Shown here: positions 26,216 through 35,378 of the stretch, piece by piece
Numbering within the stretch: the stretch's first letter is position 1
How the letters are laid out: each line of letters starts with the position of its first letter
Source of the DNA: Treponema sp.
Lineage (GTDB): Bacteria; Spirochaetota; Spirochaetia; Treponematales; Breznakiellaceae
Assembly: GCA_009782955.1 (NCBI GenBank)
Contig: WRIB01000009.1
Coordinates: forward strand, 1 to 53,752
DNA length: 53,752 bases
Direction: 5' to 3'
Translations under genes and position numbers: made by a program
Notes under the pieces: generated by a model
What the model saw: only the letters and a program-made list of their open reading frames with translations
Databases searched by the model: none
What the model was told of the DNA's origin: nothing

Positions 26216-26881
26216 CTATTGCCAAACAAATTCAAGCTCGTATTGTCCTTTTACTCCCGGCAGTGATTTAATTAATGTACCAAGCTGCTGTTCAGCCGAT
26301 ATTTCAGCATCTTTTATTACTGTACTGTTCATAACTTTTTTTTCCAGTTCATGTTTTCTTTCTGCAGTAACCCTGAATGCATCTGCAATTTTTATTTCGT
26401 TAAATATTGTCTGCGACTGGTCAAAAATTTCAATGGAATCATCGAGGATTTCGTGTGAAAGTATTTTTACGGGAGGAAGAAAAATGCGTATTACAGGCAG
26501 ATCTGAGACTTCGGCTGATGTATTGTTCTCTTCTTCTTCCTGTACCGGTTCTTCCACACGGATCTGTCTTCCATCAATACCCAGCTTTATTCTTCCGTCG
26601 AAAGTAAAGATATATTTCCTCGTGGTAAAAGGAATGGTCCAGCCCTTGATGTCTTTGGCATTAATATCTTTAACTACCGAAGTATAATGATAGGCAAGGC
26701 TTGCGTATTCACCTATTGGAAGCACTTCCCTGACTGTTGTGTGGGCGGTAACTTCAGATTTTTCGGTTATTTGCGGCAACAGACCAAAGCCGATTTTTTT
26801 TCCTCCCGGCAGAATACCGGTTGTTAATAAAAGAAAAACAATAACAAGAATTAAAAATGTTGGAAGTAAAAAACGTTTCAT
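26216..26881 (-). CDS. DUF4230 membrane-anchored protein
   Basis: A 221-residue protein with one N-terminal membrane anchor (residues 4-24, FLLPTFLILVIVFLLLTTG). The extracytoplasmic domain matches the DUF4230 pattern: VREVLPIGEYASLAYHYTSV, TTRKYIFTFDGRIKLGID and PPVKILSHEILDDSIEIFD. The function of this family is unknown. It lies between the mla genes and addBA, 58 bp behind mlaD and 7 bp before addB, so it is likely co-transcribed with both. Confidence 0.8.
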   Translation of the reverse strand: MKRFLLPTFLILVIVFLLLTTGILPGGKKIGFGLLPQITEKSEVTAHTTVREVLPIGEYASLAYHYTSVVKDINAKDIKGWTIPFTTRKYIFTFDGRIKLGIDGRQIRVEEPVQEEEENNTSAEVSDLPVIRIFLPPVKILSHEILDDSIEIFDQSQTIFNEIKIADAFRVTAERKHELEKKVMNSTVIKDAEISAEQQLGTLIKSLPGVKGQYELEFVWQ

Positions 26882-26939
26882 AACAGATTATATAGTAGGT
26901 TAGAATACAAACAATGATCAAGTGATGTAGTTTGTTCTG

Positions 26940-28349
26940 TTACTGTCCCGCAGCGGTTGTAAATGCCAGTCCTGCAAGTCCTTTTATTTCACGGTCGGTA
27001 AACCGTAAACCGCCACCAAGGAAAATATCTCGATTTTTGTTTAATGCATCGTAGACTCCGCCCTGGACGTAAAGCCAGTTTAGTGGATTATTTTTGTCCG
27101 GATTAAAGAATGGATAGATCGTAACAGTTCCTCTCAGGTTTGGTAAATATCCGGTACGAAAATTAAAAAATTCACCGGAAAGCGCAACCCATGGTATTGG
27201 CTGAATATCAACTCCGAAACCTGCAGTGTTTTCCAAAAGACCTCCACGAAGTGTTAATATACCAAAACGGCGCGCCAATTCCGCATCCATCGAATACGTA
27301 TATTTAGTTTCGGTTATCTCCTCAATTGCAGTACCACTGGGGCCGGAAGTGGTAGTTACAGTCCTGGAACTTATCCCTTCCGGCATGCCATTTACTCCTA
27401 TCCGGTACCAGCGGTCTCCTGATGCCGGTTCCAGCCTGATCGAAGCGCCGGCTCTGACATACGTGCTGTTAAAGCCATAGTTTACACGTGTATCAACCAG
27501 AAGCCCTATACCGTTTGTCCTGTCTATAAATTCTCCGGCTCCGTCCAGTACATGCTGGAGTTTTACTATTGCCGTTTCGGTTTCTTCCACAGTACTTAAA
27601 AGTGAATTGTACAGACGGTCGTCATAAATTGCCTGGCCGACATTACCCCGTCCCTGAGCAATTTCGTCGGAAATCATACGTATGTTTTCCATAGCCAGCC
27701 GAATCTCCAGCAGAGAAATGCTAATATCTTCTCCTCTGAGTTCGAGGATCCTGTCGGTTCTTTCCGTAATAAGGGCTGCATTTTGTAAAATTTGCGTTAT
27801 TAAATCAAGTTCTTCATCTACCCTGGCTTCAATTTTGGATGCAATTGATGCAATTGATTCAAGTGATAGCGCCAAAAGAACCATTTGGTTTTGCTGAAAT
27901 TCCGCAAGTATATCTGAAACCTGGGTTCCTATTTCTGAAACGGAACCCATTATTGCATTCATATCCATTGAAGTATCTGTTTGTATAGTTCCGCCGGAAG
28001 GCAGTATGGGACTTAATTCTGTACCCGGATCAAGACTTAATATGTAGGTTCCAAGTATGGAAGAGGCTTTACGTGAAATAACGGCGTTTTCATGCACTTC
28101 TACATCTTTAAGCAAAGCTATTCGTATTCGGGCATTGGTTTCTTCCAGATGTATTTCCCTGACTTTACCTACGGTAACTCCTGCCATATAAACTTTAGAA
28201 CGGGTAGAGAGGCCCGTAGCATCCGAAAGTACGGCTACATAGCTCTTTGTATTTACAGGTGAAAGACCGTCCATGGTCATAAGCATGAATCCAATTCCGG
28301 AGCCGCCGACAATAATGAAGAAAAGGGCTATTTTTACGTACCTTGACAT
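26940..28349 (-). CDS. mlaD: MlaD-type MCE protein with a C-terminal beta-rich domain
   Basis: A 469-residue MCE protein. One N-terminal anchor (residues 6-25) is followed by the MCE domain at about 35-125, with LSDATGLSTRSKVYMAGV and the EIHLEETNARIRIAL strand. A helical stretch at 130-270 has the form of a coiled coil and would bridge the periplasm. From about 285 the sequence alternates polar and hydrophobic residues and is rich in Gly, Tyr and Phe (YGFNSTYVRAGASIRL, WVALSGEFFNFRTGYL, DIFLGGGLRF), which suggests a beta-barrel or beta-sheet domain at the outer membrane. MlaD binds and moves phospholipids between the membranes. It follows mlaF by 2 bp. Confidence 0.85.
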   Translation of the reverse strand: MSRYVKIALFFIIVGGSGIGFMLMTMDGLSPVNTKSYVAVLSDATGLSTRSKVYMAGVTVGKVREIHLEETNARIRIALLKDVEVHENAVISRKASSILGTYILSLDPGTELSPILPSGGTIQTDTSMDMNAIMGSVSEIGTQVSDILAEFQQNQMVLLALSLESIASIASKIEARVDEELDLITQILQNAALITERTDRILELRGEDISISLLEIRLAMENIRMISDEIAQGRGNVGQAIYDDRLYNSLLSTVEETETAIVKLQHVLDGAGEFIDRTNGIGLLVDTRVNYGFNSTYVRAGASIRLEPASGDRWYRIGVNGMPEGISSRTVTTTSGPSGTAIEEITETKYTYSMDAELARRFGILTLRGGLLENTAGFGVDIQPIPWVALSGEFFNFRTGYLPNLRGTVTIYPFFNPDKNNPLNWLYVQGGVYDALNKNRDIFLGGGLRFTDREIKGLAGLAFTTAAGQ

Positions 28350-28351
28350 AT

Positions 28352-29107
28352 TTATGATTCCAAACCGCCAAGGGATATTCTTAAAAAATCTTTAACCATA
28401 GGGTGCTCTGATTTTTCCAAATCCCCGGGTGATCCATTTGCAATTATATAGCCTTGATCCAGAAATGCAATCAGGTTTGCATATTTAAAAGCAGCCAAAA
28501 TATCATGGGTGATCATTACACAGGTTATTCCCAACTCCTTATTAACCCGCAGTACCAGGTTGTTTATTGTTTCCGACAGTACCGGATCAAGCCCTGTAGT
28601 CGGCTCGTCAAAAAAGAGTACTTCCGGATGCAGGATAAGCGCCCGTGCAACACCCACCCGCTTTCGCATACCGCCGGACAGTTCATCCGGTCTTTTTAAT
28701 TCTATACCGGGAAGTTCAATCCATTCAAGAAGTTCAGCCACCTGTTTTTTTATTTTCGCCTTGTTTTTAATCCCCTGAACTTCAATAAGGGGAAAACTCA
28801 GATTTTCCTCGACATTCATGGAATCAAAAAGAGCCGCATTCTGAAAAGAATAACCAAAGCGGTTTCGAAAAGTAATTAATTCCTTTCGATTTAATGAAGT
28901 TAGTTCTGTGTCTTTATACCATATCCTGCCCTTGTCGGGTTTGATCATTCCAATAATGGTTTTGATCAATACGCTTTTGCCGGTACCGCTTTGACCAATA
29001 ACGGCATAAAGCGATTTTTCCGGAATATCAATTGATACATCACGGAGGACATGGTTTTTTCCAAAAGATTTGGAAAGGTTCCTGGTGCGTATAATGGCTT
29101 CATTCAT
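28352..29107 (-). CDS. mlaF: MlaF-type ABC transporter ATPase
   Basis: A 251-residue ATPase of the lipid-transporting MCE system. It has Walker A GQSGTGKSVLIKTI near residue 37, the signature LSGGMRKRVGVARAL near 145, Walker B VLFFDEPTTGLDP and the switch histidine in VMITHD. The RKR-type signature is typical of MlaF and Mkl ATPases. It pairs with MlaE in the inner membrane. Its ATG overlaps the mlaE stop by 4 bp. Confidence 0.93.
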   Translation of the reverse strand: MNEAIIRTRNLSKSFGKNHVLRDVSIDIPEKSLYAVIGQSGTGKSVLIKTIIGMIKPDKGRIWYKDTELTSLNRKELITFRNRFGYSFQNAALFDSMNVEENLSFPLIEVQGIKNKAKIKKQVAELLEWIELPGIELKRPDELSGGMRKRVGVARALILHPEVLFFDEPTTGLDPVLSETINNLVLRVNKELGITCVMITHDILAAFKYANLIAFLDQGYIIANGSPGDLEKSEHPMVKDFLRISLGGLES

Positions 29108-29868
29108 AGGTAAATTACTTCAAGCATCATGGTGCTAAGCACATAGTCTGCCAATAAAATTGATACGGAGGCCGCAACTACCGCCTTTGTTGCACTGTCC
29201 CCTACGCCTTTTGCCCCCTGAGTGGTGTTAAGACCGCAGAAACAGCATATTGTGGCGGTTATAAAGCCCATAACAACTGCCTTTATCATGCCAACAATTA
29301 TGTCTCTGGGATTCAGCAGATGAAACATATAGTCCAGATAATTGGCTGAATCAATTGAATGAAGATAAATTGAAATTATGTAGGAACCTATGGCGCCAAT
29401 TACATTGGCTAACAATGTAAGAACCGGGAAGACTACCATCGAAGCTATAACCTTGGGCAGAACCAGATATTGGACAGGATCGATAGACATTGATTCCAGT
29501 GCGTCTATCTGTTCGGTAACCCTCATGGTTCCCAACTCCGCAGCCATGGCTGAGCCATTTTTTGCTATCAGCATAAGGGTGGTTATAATAGGCGCCAGTT
29601 CTCTGGCCATTGCCAGACCTACTGCCGCTCCGATACCGACTTCTGCCTGGAACATTTGCATCATTACTATCATTTGAAGTGCAAAAATTGCCCCGATGGA
29701 CCCGCTTGAAAGCAGGATTATCAGTACAGAATCGACACCAAGGTGTTCGATTTCAGCAATATACTGCCTGGGGCGAAAAGGACGCTTTGTAATACTCCGA
29801 AAAAGCTCTCCAAGAAAAGAAAAGTACTTTCCTAATCCTTCGAGTTTCCGGATAATGCCATGAAACAT
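29104..29868 (-). CDS. mlaE: MlaE-type permease
   Basis: A 254-residue MlaE/YrbE permease with about five hydrophobic segments. Characteristic blocks are GSIGAIFALQMIVMMQMFQA, ARELAPIITTLMLIAKNGSA, AELGTMRVTEQIDALESM and the C-terminal VGDSATKAVVAASVSILLAD. First gene of the long minus-strand unit. No MlaC or MlaB is present in the window, as expected for spirochaetes with a reduced Mla system. The start at 29868 lacks a strong ribosome binding site. Confidence 0.93.
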   Translation of the reverse strand: MFHGIIRKLEGLGKYFSFLGELFRSITKRPFRPRQYIAEIEHLGVDSVLIILLSSGSIGAIFALQMIVMMQMFQAEVGIGAAVGLAMARELAPIITTLMLIAKNGSAMAAELGTMRVTEQIDALESMSIDPVQYLVLPKVIASMVVFPVLTLLANVIGAIGSYIISIYLHSIDSANYLDYMFHLLNPRDIIVGMIKAVVMGFITATICCFCGLNTTQGAKGVGDSATKAVVAASVSILLADYVLSTMMLEVIYL

Positions 29869-29898
29869 TCGACCAAAGTATACATCACCTAAGAACCA

Positions 29899-29928
29899 TT
29901 GACGAGAGGGGTAAAAAATATATATTAT
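29899..29928 (+). promoter_or_regulatory. predicted sigma-70 promoter for the GerMN gene
   Basis: TTGACG (29899-29904) and TATTAT (29923-29928) are 18 bp apart, in an AT-rich gap. The ATG of the next gene is at 29938, so transcription from this promoter would begin at or within about 3 bases of the start codon, with no room for a ribosome binding site. Confidence 0.5.
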
Positions 29929-29937
29929 ATACTATAG

Positions 29938-30762
29938 ATGTCTGCCGCAGTAAGAAAAAAGGCCGGCGGAGCCTGGCTCCTTTTTTGGCTGGTTTTCTTA
30001 ATAGGGGTAACTGTACTCTTTATGGCGAATATGGAGCGTATAAAGGGAACCCTTATTGAAACCAGGGTACTGGATAAACTGTTCAAGAACAGGGAAACCA
30101 GTTCGGAGGAAGATACAGGCGATGAACTTGAGCGCCAAATTCACAACCTTGCCAATGGTGTGGCAGATGGTTCCAGTGCTGTTGAAGGGGGAAGTCCGGC
30201 GGATCAAATTGTCTCATTTGGAGACACTGTACAACCGGACAGCTTAACACAGCAAGGGAGTTCGGCAGAGCAGGGTACTCAGCTGCAGCAGGGGAATACG
30301 GCGCAGCAAGCCGAAACGTCTATTGAGGCGGGCTTACCGGGAAAAACGGTAACAAGATCAGTTTATTTGATGAGGGTTGATGGTACAGGAGCAATTCTCT
30401 GGACCAACGTTAAGCGGGATTTGCCTGCCAGCGACAGCCCGTTATCTGATACGCTGGAGGCGTTGATTAAAGGGCCTTCGGCCGCGGAGGAAAAACAAGG
30501 GTTGATTTCCCTGATACCAAAAAATGTAAAAATCCAGAATGCCGTTGTCCGGGGCAGTACTGCATATATAAGTTTTAGTGAGGATTTTTTGTTTAATACC
30601 TATGGCACGGAAGGCTATGCAGGACAGCGTAGACAAATTGTACTAACTGCTACAGAATTCAGTAATGTAAAGGATGTACAGATCCTTATTGACGGGAAAC
30701 GGGTCGATTATTTAGGTGAGGGTATCTGGATAGGAAGTCCTGTCAGCCGGAGTATGTTATGA
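29938..30762 (+). CDS. GerMN-domain membrane-anchored protein
   Basis: A 274-residue protein. It has one N-terminal membrane anchor (residues 12-31, GAWLLFWLVFLIGVTVLFM), then a Q/S/G-rich linker (about residues 60-135) and a GerMN domain at 140-265. The domain shows VYLMRVDGTGAILWTNV, LSDTLEALIKGPSAAEEKQG and AYISFSEDFLFNTYGTEGY. GerMN domains are found in spore germination protein GerM and in many cell-envelope proteins outside spore formers; there is no other sign of sporulation here. The start has no ribosome binding site, and a promoter lies immediately upstream. Its stop overlaps the start of the diguanylate cyclase (4 bp). Confidence 0.82.
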   Translation: MSAAVRKKAGGAWLLFWLVFLIGVTVLFMANMERIKGTLIETRVLDKLFKNRETSSEEDTGDELERQIHNLANGVADGSSAVEGGSPADQIVSFGDTVQPDSLTQQGSSAEQGTQLQQGNTAQQAETSIEAGLPGKTVTRSVYLMRVDGTGAILWTNVKRDLPASDSPLSDTLEALIKGPSAAEEKQGLISLIPKNVKIQNAVVRGSTAYISFSEDFLFNTYGTEGYAGQRRQIVLTATEFSNVKDVQILIDGKRVDYLGEGIWIGSPVSRSML

Positions 30763-32294
30763 ATTTAGAGGGGAAATTGCAGTCGGAGGAACTTTTCTCG
30801 AATCGTATTCTCGCTCTATTGGATGTAATAAATGCAAATGGTCTTGGCCTTTGGGAAATGTCGAACGGGATAATAACCCTGGATCAAAAAACTTCCGAGA
30901 TTATCGGCCTTGAGGGCAACAATCAGATAAAACTTGATGAAATATTTGGATTAATACACGAAGAAGATAGACAGGAATTTAAGGATGTTCTTGCTACAAT
31001 AGAGAGTACTCCCAATAAAAATGCAGTTGCCGAATGCCGGATCCATAACAAGAAGACCAAAGAGCATTCCTGGATAAGAATTATGGGAAAAAGCTACCTT
31101 CATCAGGGAAATATGGTTATATTGGGCAGCAGCCAGCTTATTGAAGGCAGGGCGCTGGATGTGTTCAATGCGATGCTTGATAATATTACCAAAGAATTAA
31201 ACAGGAAAGATGAATTAAACAAATGTATATTTGATATTACCGAAATCCTTCTAAATGCAGATGAAACAAACTTTGAGGCAATATTTCAGACCTGTCTGGA
31301 AATAATTGCCCAGGCTGTCGGTCTTTGCAGGTTGTATATTTATAAAAACCATCTTGTTGAGGGAACTCTTTGTTGTACGGAAATTCATGAATGGGTGGAT
31401 GGTGTCGAAGTAACATTGGGAGAAGATTATACCAAGGATATCCCGATTCATACCTGGCCGGGTCTTGAGGAGATACTAAGCGAAGGCCAAACTTACAATA
31501 AACTTCTCAAAGATACACCCTCGGAAATTCAGGAAATGACCCCCAAGGGAATAAGGGCTGTTCTTTTTGCACCCATCTTTCTTAGAGATATGCTGTGGGG
31601 TTTTGTAGGTTATGAATGGCTTGAAGAAAAACTTTTCAGCGCTGATGAAGTAGCAATACTGTGTTCGGCAGGTTTGCTGCTGGCTAACTCGCTTATCCGG
31701 AACGATTTAAATAAAAACCTTTATCTGGCGGTGGATAAAATTAATACCACTACCATAAAAGCGGAAGTGTTGGAAAAATTCGCCTATACCGACACCTTAA
31801 CGGGCATTTACAACCGCAGACATTTTATGGAATTGGCTCAAAATCCGCTGGACAAGGCAAAACGCTTTGGCAAATTTTGTTATGTAATGATCATGGATTT
31901 GGATTTCTTTAAAAAGGTAAACGATACCTATGGACACCTGGCAGGGGATGAAGTGCTAAAAAATGCTGCCAATGTAATGAAGAATACACTACGTTCCTAC
32001 GATCTTTTGTGCCGTTACGGCGGAGAAGAATTTGTTGTTCTTGTTGCCGAATCAACAAAGGAAGCTTCTCTGAACCTTGCAGAACGAATACGCGAAGCCA
32101 TTGCTGCCACACCCTGTGTTTATAACGTTGTAAAAATTCCGGTTACAATGAGCATAGGGGTTTCAGAGAGCTTTCCTGATTGTACAATAGAAGGCCTTAT
32201 TGACAGGGCAGATAAAGCGCTTTACATGGCCAAGGAACAGGGAAGAAACAGGGTTGTTTTTTATACCGGTGAAGAAAAAAATATTAACGGTTAA
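30759..32294 (+). CDS. diguanylate cyclase with PAS and GAF sensor domains
   Basis: A 511-residue enzyme that makes cyclic di-GMP. A PAS-like domain covers about residues 10-125 (GLGLWEMSNGIITLDQKTSE), a GAF-like domain about 155-320 (LEIIAQAVGLCRLYIYKNH, GIRAVLFAPIFLRDMLWGFV), and the GGDEF domain 345-505. The active site reads GGEEF in RYGGEEFVVLV. An RSYD lies five residues before it, a good match to the RxxD inhibitory site, so product feedback is likely. It is translationally coupled to the GerMN gene by a 4-bp overlap. The stop runs 11 bp into the convergent ymdB gene. Confidence 0.92.
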   Translation: MNLEGKLQSEELFSNRILALLDVINANGLGLWEMSNGIITLDQKTSEIIGLEGNNQIKLDEIFGLIHEEDRQEFKDVLATIESTPNKNAVAECRIHNKKTKEHSWIRIMGKSYLHQGNMVILGSSQLIEGRALDVFNAMLDNITKELNRKDELNKCIFDITEILLNADETNFEAIFQTCLEIIAQAVGLCRLYIYKNHLVEGTLCCTEIHEWVDGVEVTLGEDYTKDIPIHTWPGLEEILSEGQTYNKLLKDTPSEIQEMTPKGIRAVLFAPIFLRDMLWGFVGYEWLEEKLFSADEVAILCSAGLLLANSLIRNDLNKNLYLAVDKINTTTIKAEVLEKFAYTDTLTGIYNRRHFMELAQNPLDKAKRFGKFCYVMIMDLDFFKKVNDTYGHLAGDEVLKNAANVMKNTLRSYDLLCRYGGEEFVVLVAESTKEASLNLAERIREAIAATPCVYNVVKIPVTMSIGVSESFPDCTIEGLIDRADKALYMAKEQGRNRVVFYTGEEKNING

Positions 32295-33099
32295 TCCTTT
32301 TAATGCTAAGAGCTCTTCCCTTTTCGTCAAGTTCAACAACAATACCCTGAATTCCGCAGTCTTGTTCTTTTGCATCTGCACATTCCATACGGTGAGCAAT
32401 TTGACTGCGTGTGCGATTAATGCAAATATTCTTATCCATACCGATTACTCCGTTCATTGCACCTGACATCCCCAAATCACTGATGTAAGCGGTGCCTTTG
32501 GGAAGCAGCCGTTCGTCGGCTGTTTGAACATGGGTATGGGTTCCCGCCACAATGCTGGCACGACCGTCAAGGTAATAGGCAAGAGCTTCTTTTTCTTCGG
32601 CAGATTCGGCGTGAAAGTCTACAATAATTGGAATGTTGTTATGTTCCGCTGCTATTGCATTAAAGCATTGGAACGGACAGTCGATGGGAGTCATCAGTTC
32701 CCTGCCCTGGAGGTTTACCACCAAAACAGAAAGAGCATTTTTGGACAGGATCATCCAGCCGCGGCCGGGGACTGCATTTGTTTTTATTGCATCAATTTTT
32801 TCTATGACAGGATAATTGGCCGGACGCAATATCGGTTTGCCGTTCGGCTGATCAGATGATTCCAGTACCGGCCAGAATTCCCGCTTTTCCCAAATATGGT
32901 TGCCGCTGGTAATAACATCAGCGCCGGCTGCAAGAATGCGATCCAGCGTTTCTATTGTAAGGCCAAAGCCGGCGGCGGCATTTTCTCCGTTTACTACGGT
33001 AAAATCCGCCTTGCATTCATTAATAAGATCATGCAGGCGTTTTTCCAGGATTTTAAGTCCCGGTTCGCCTACCACATCACCCAGCATTATTATTGTCAT
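32284..33099 (-). CDS. ymdB: YmdB-family metallophosphoesterase
   Basis: A 271-residue enzyme of the TIGR00282/YmdB family, a di-iron phosphodiesterase active on 2',3'-cyclic nucleotides in Bacillus. The metal-site motifs are all present: MLGDVVGEPG at the start, VVNGENAAAGFG, TSGNHIWEKRE, IVDFHAESAEEKEA and AGTHTHVQTADE. Length is normal. The gene follows the pantothenate kinase by 3 bp and so is probably co-transcribed with it. Confidence 0.93.
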   Translation of the reverse strand: MTIIMLGDVVGEPGLKILEKRLHDLINECKADFTVVNGENAAAGFGLTIETLDRILAAGADVITSGNHIWEKREFWPVLESSDQPNGKPILRPANYPVIEKIDAIKTNAVPGRGWMILSKNALSVLVVNLQGRELMTPIDCPFQCFNAIAAEHNNIPIIVDFHAESAEEKEALAYYLDGRASIVAGTHTHVQTADERLLPKGTAYISDLGMSGAMNGVIGMDKNICINRTRSQIAHRMECADAKEQDCGIQGIVVELDEKGRALSIKRINR

Positions 33100-33102
33100 A
33101 GT

Positions 33103-33933
33103 TTAAACAATGGTATCATCACCGGTGCAAATTCCCAATGCCGCTCCAATGGCAGTTGTATATTCGGCATTTTCCGGGTATTCAAACTGAACATGATACA
33201 TGGAGGTAATTTCTTCCAGCACACGCCGCCCCAAAAGGTTGCTGCTGCCGTTTCCGGTAACCACTACACGATCCGTGTTTCTGTTTTTTGCGGCAAATAC
33301 CGAAAGCATGCCGATTACCTGATACACCATGTTAACAAGGGCTAAAGCAATATCTTCGCTACGGGCGCTGTCCAGCATTTTGCCAAAGTTTGATGCGGTA
33401 CTTTCTTTGTTAAGAAAGCTCAGGTCAGTTTCCATGATGTCTTCCATTAGTAGATCAACCTTATTGAGTTTACCTTTTTCTGCCAGTTGCATAACAGCGT
33501 TAAATTCCGATATAGACAGAAGTTTTTTTGCCAGACCGAGAATTGTGCCGCCTCCCATGCCGGATCCGCCCATGTGGGAAATGTTATCGTTTTGGGCGTG
33601 GATTATTGCCGTACCTGTTCCGACATTGGCAATGATAATATTGTCACGGCCTGCCAGGAATATTCCCCCTATGCCAATCGATTTTATTTCATCTGCTTTG
33701 CCTGTGGGAATACCAAAAAGATCATCTTTTAACTTTCCTGCCCCTGCACCGGTGATCATTATCCGCTGAATTTCGCTGATTTTAATTCCGTTTTCCACTG
33801 TCATTTTACCAAAAGCTCCGGTAGCCGATGTTACAGCGTCCAGCGCCTTGGTTTTAATTTTGTGGATCACGCTGCCCTTTTCTATGGAAACCGCCTTTGT
33901 GGTTGTACTGCCTATGTCAATACCAACTATCAT
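33103..33933 (-). CDS. coaW: type II pantothenate kinase
   Basis: A 276-residue kinase of the ASKHA fold, which phosphorylates pantothenate, the first step of coenzyme A synthesis. The N-terminal phosphate loop is GIDIGSTTTKAVSI. Further motifs are MITGAGAGKL, IIANVGTGTAIIHA, the GGSGMGGGTILGLAKKLL block and the C-terminal VVTGNGSSNLLGRRVLEE. These fit CoaW (type II) rather than CoaA or CoaX. The next gene, ymdB, is 3 bp away. A BadF/HgdC-type activator is the main alternative, but the GGSGMGGGT block favours CoaW. Confidence 0.85.
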   Translation of the reverse strand: MIVGIDIGSTTTKAVSIEKGSVIHKIKTKALDAVTSATGAFGKMTVENGIKISEIQRIMITGAGAGKLKDDLFGIPTGKADEIKSIGIGGIFLAGRDNIIIANVGTGTAIIHAQNDNISHMGGSGMGGGTILGLAKKLLSISEFNAVMQLAEKGKLNKVDLLMEDIMETDLSFLNKESTASNFGKMLDSARSEDIALALVNMVYQVIGMLSVFAAKNRNTDRVVVTGNGSSNLLGRRVLEEITSMYHVQFEYPENAEYTTAIGAALGICTGDDTIV

Positions 33934-34067
33934 GTGTCCCTCCGGGCCACGAGCGCATGGAAATTATTCTAGCAAAGATGCTGCTATCGCAGCAATTTTA
34001 AGAGCTGGACGCGGCGTGCGCATGTTATTATAGTATAGTGAAAATGCCTTTTTTGTAAGGAGCTTTT

Positions 34068-35372
34068 GTGCCTGTAAAATGGATCGTACTCGGCCTGGCA
34101 ATTTTGATGTATACCTTGATTGTGATCTTTCCGGAAAAAAAATCCTGGAGCGCTCTGGGAGCTGCTTTGGTTATGATACTGATCCGTGCAATTGGAACAG
34201 AAGATACATTTTTATCACTTATACATGAAGCCGGAACAGAATTAATCAACTGGTCTGTACTGATGATCTTTGTGGGGAGCCTTGTTATTGCCGAATTGTT
34301 CATCTATTCACGGGTTCCTGCGGTAATCGCCGACACCCTGGTTCTAAAAAGTCCCAATGTGGGGATCGCCATGGTGCTGATCCTTATTATGACAGGCCTT
34401 ATCAGCGCCTTTGTGGAAAATGTTGCAACGGTTCTTGTTATGGCGCCCATAGCTCTGGCTTTATGCAGTAAGTTAAAACTTAACCCCATGTATTTTATGA
34501 CGGGTCTTGCAGTAATGGCGAACCTTCAGGGAACGGCAACTTTGGTCGGGGATCCTCCTTCGATGATCTTCGCCGATTTTTCAGGTTATGGTTTTAACGA
34601 TTTTATCTTTTACCAGGGAAAACTTTCAATTTTCTTTGCCGTTCAGACAGGAATGATTGCCGGCGCTGTTTATTTTTATTGTATCTTTGCAAAAGACGGT
34701 GGGCAAAAAGTAAATGTGGAACAGGAAAAAATTCTTTCCATGGTTCCTTCCTGGCTTCTTATTCTGATGATTGCAGGGCTTGCAGCCGCATCCTTTGTGT
34801 ACGGCGGTATTTCGCTGGCTTCCGGTCTTATCGTAGTGATTCTGGCTGTAGCAGGTCTTGTGTGGTATCGTTGGGTTCGGAATGAAAGCGCTGCAAAAGT
34901 TCTGGAATTGGTTAAAAACTTAGATTGGGATACAACGTTTTTCCTTGTTGGAATTTTTGTAGCAGTGGGCGCTGTTTCTTCCGTAGGACTCCTCGATGAC
35001 TTTGCAGTTTTACTTTTCCGCATTATTGGAACCAATGTTTTGTTGGGCTTTATTCTTATTGTAGCGGTTTCCGTTATTATTTCCGGCTTTGTAGACAATG
35101 TGCCTTACATCATCGTTATGCTTCCTGTAGCTGCCGCACTTGCAAATGATCTTTCTCTTAATCCGGAACTGTACATGTTCGCCCTGCTCGTCGGTTCCTG
35201 CATGGGAGGAAACCTTACCCCATTTGGCGCCTCAGCCAACGTTGTCACCGTTGGAATGCTCCGCAAACAAGGCGTTAAAATGAACTTTGCCCAGTGGCTA
35301 AAAATCGGGCTGCCTTTTACGGTACTGACTACGTTTTTTTCCGCATTGTTTGTTTGGGTAGTGTGGCGATAG
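34068..35372 (+). CDS. ArsB/NhaD/SLC13-type ion permease
   Basis: A 434-residue membrane protein with about 11 hydrophobic segments in two inverted halves. The first half has ISAFVENVATVLVMAPIALAL and MANLQGTATLVGDPPSMI, and the second half ISGFVDNVPYIIVMLPVAAAL and GGNLTPFGASANVVTVGML. The twin -D/ENV- motifs are typical of the ArsB/NhaD superfamily of Na+/H+ antiporters and arsenite or dicarboxylate transporters. The substrate cannot be read from the sequence. The start is a GTG with AAGGAG upstream. It stands alone between pantothenate kinase and the convergent SUMF-fold gene. Confidence 0.85.
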   Translation: MPVKWIVLGLAILMYTLIVIFPEKKSWSALGAALVMILIRAIGTEDTFLSLIHEAGTELINWSVLMIFVGSLVIAELFIYSRVPAVIADTLVLKSPNVGIAMVLILIMTGLISAFVENVATVLVMAPIALALCSKLKLNPMYFMTGLAVMANLQGTATLVGDPPSMIFADFSGYGFNDFIFYQGKLSIFFAVQTGMIAGAVYFYCIFAKDGGQKVNVEQEKILSMVPSWLLILMIAGLAAASFVYGGISLASGLIVVILAVAGLVWYRWVRNESAAKVLELVKNLDWDTTFFLVGIFVAVGAVSSVGLLDDFAVLLFRIIGTNVLLGFILIVAVSVIISGFVDNVPYIIVMLPVAAALANDLSLNPELYMFALLVGSCMGGNLTPFGASANVVTVGMLRKQGVKMNFAQWLKIGLPFTVLTTFFSALFVWVVWR

Positions 35373-35378
35373 TAATAA

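Noticed and set aside
29938..30762. Evidence of sporulation from the GerMN domain
   Set aside because: GerMN occurs widely in envelope proteins of non-sporulating bacteria and no spore gene is in the window.
33970..34000. TGCTGCTATCGCAGCA hairpin before the permease gene as a terminator or riboswitch
   Set aside because: Only a 5-6 bp stem with no upstream plus-strand gene to end, and no conserved riboswitch core that I recognise.
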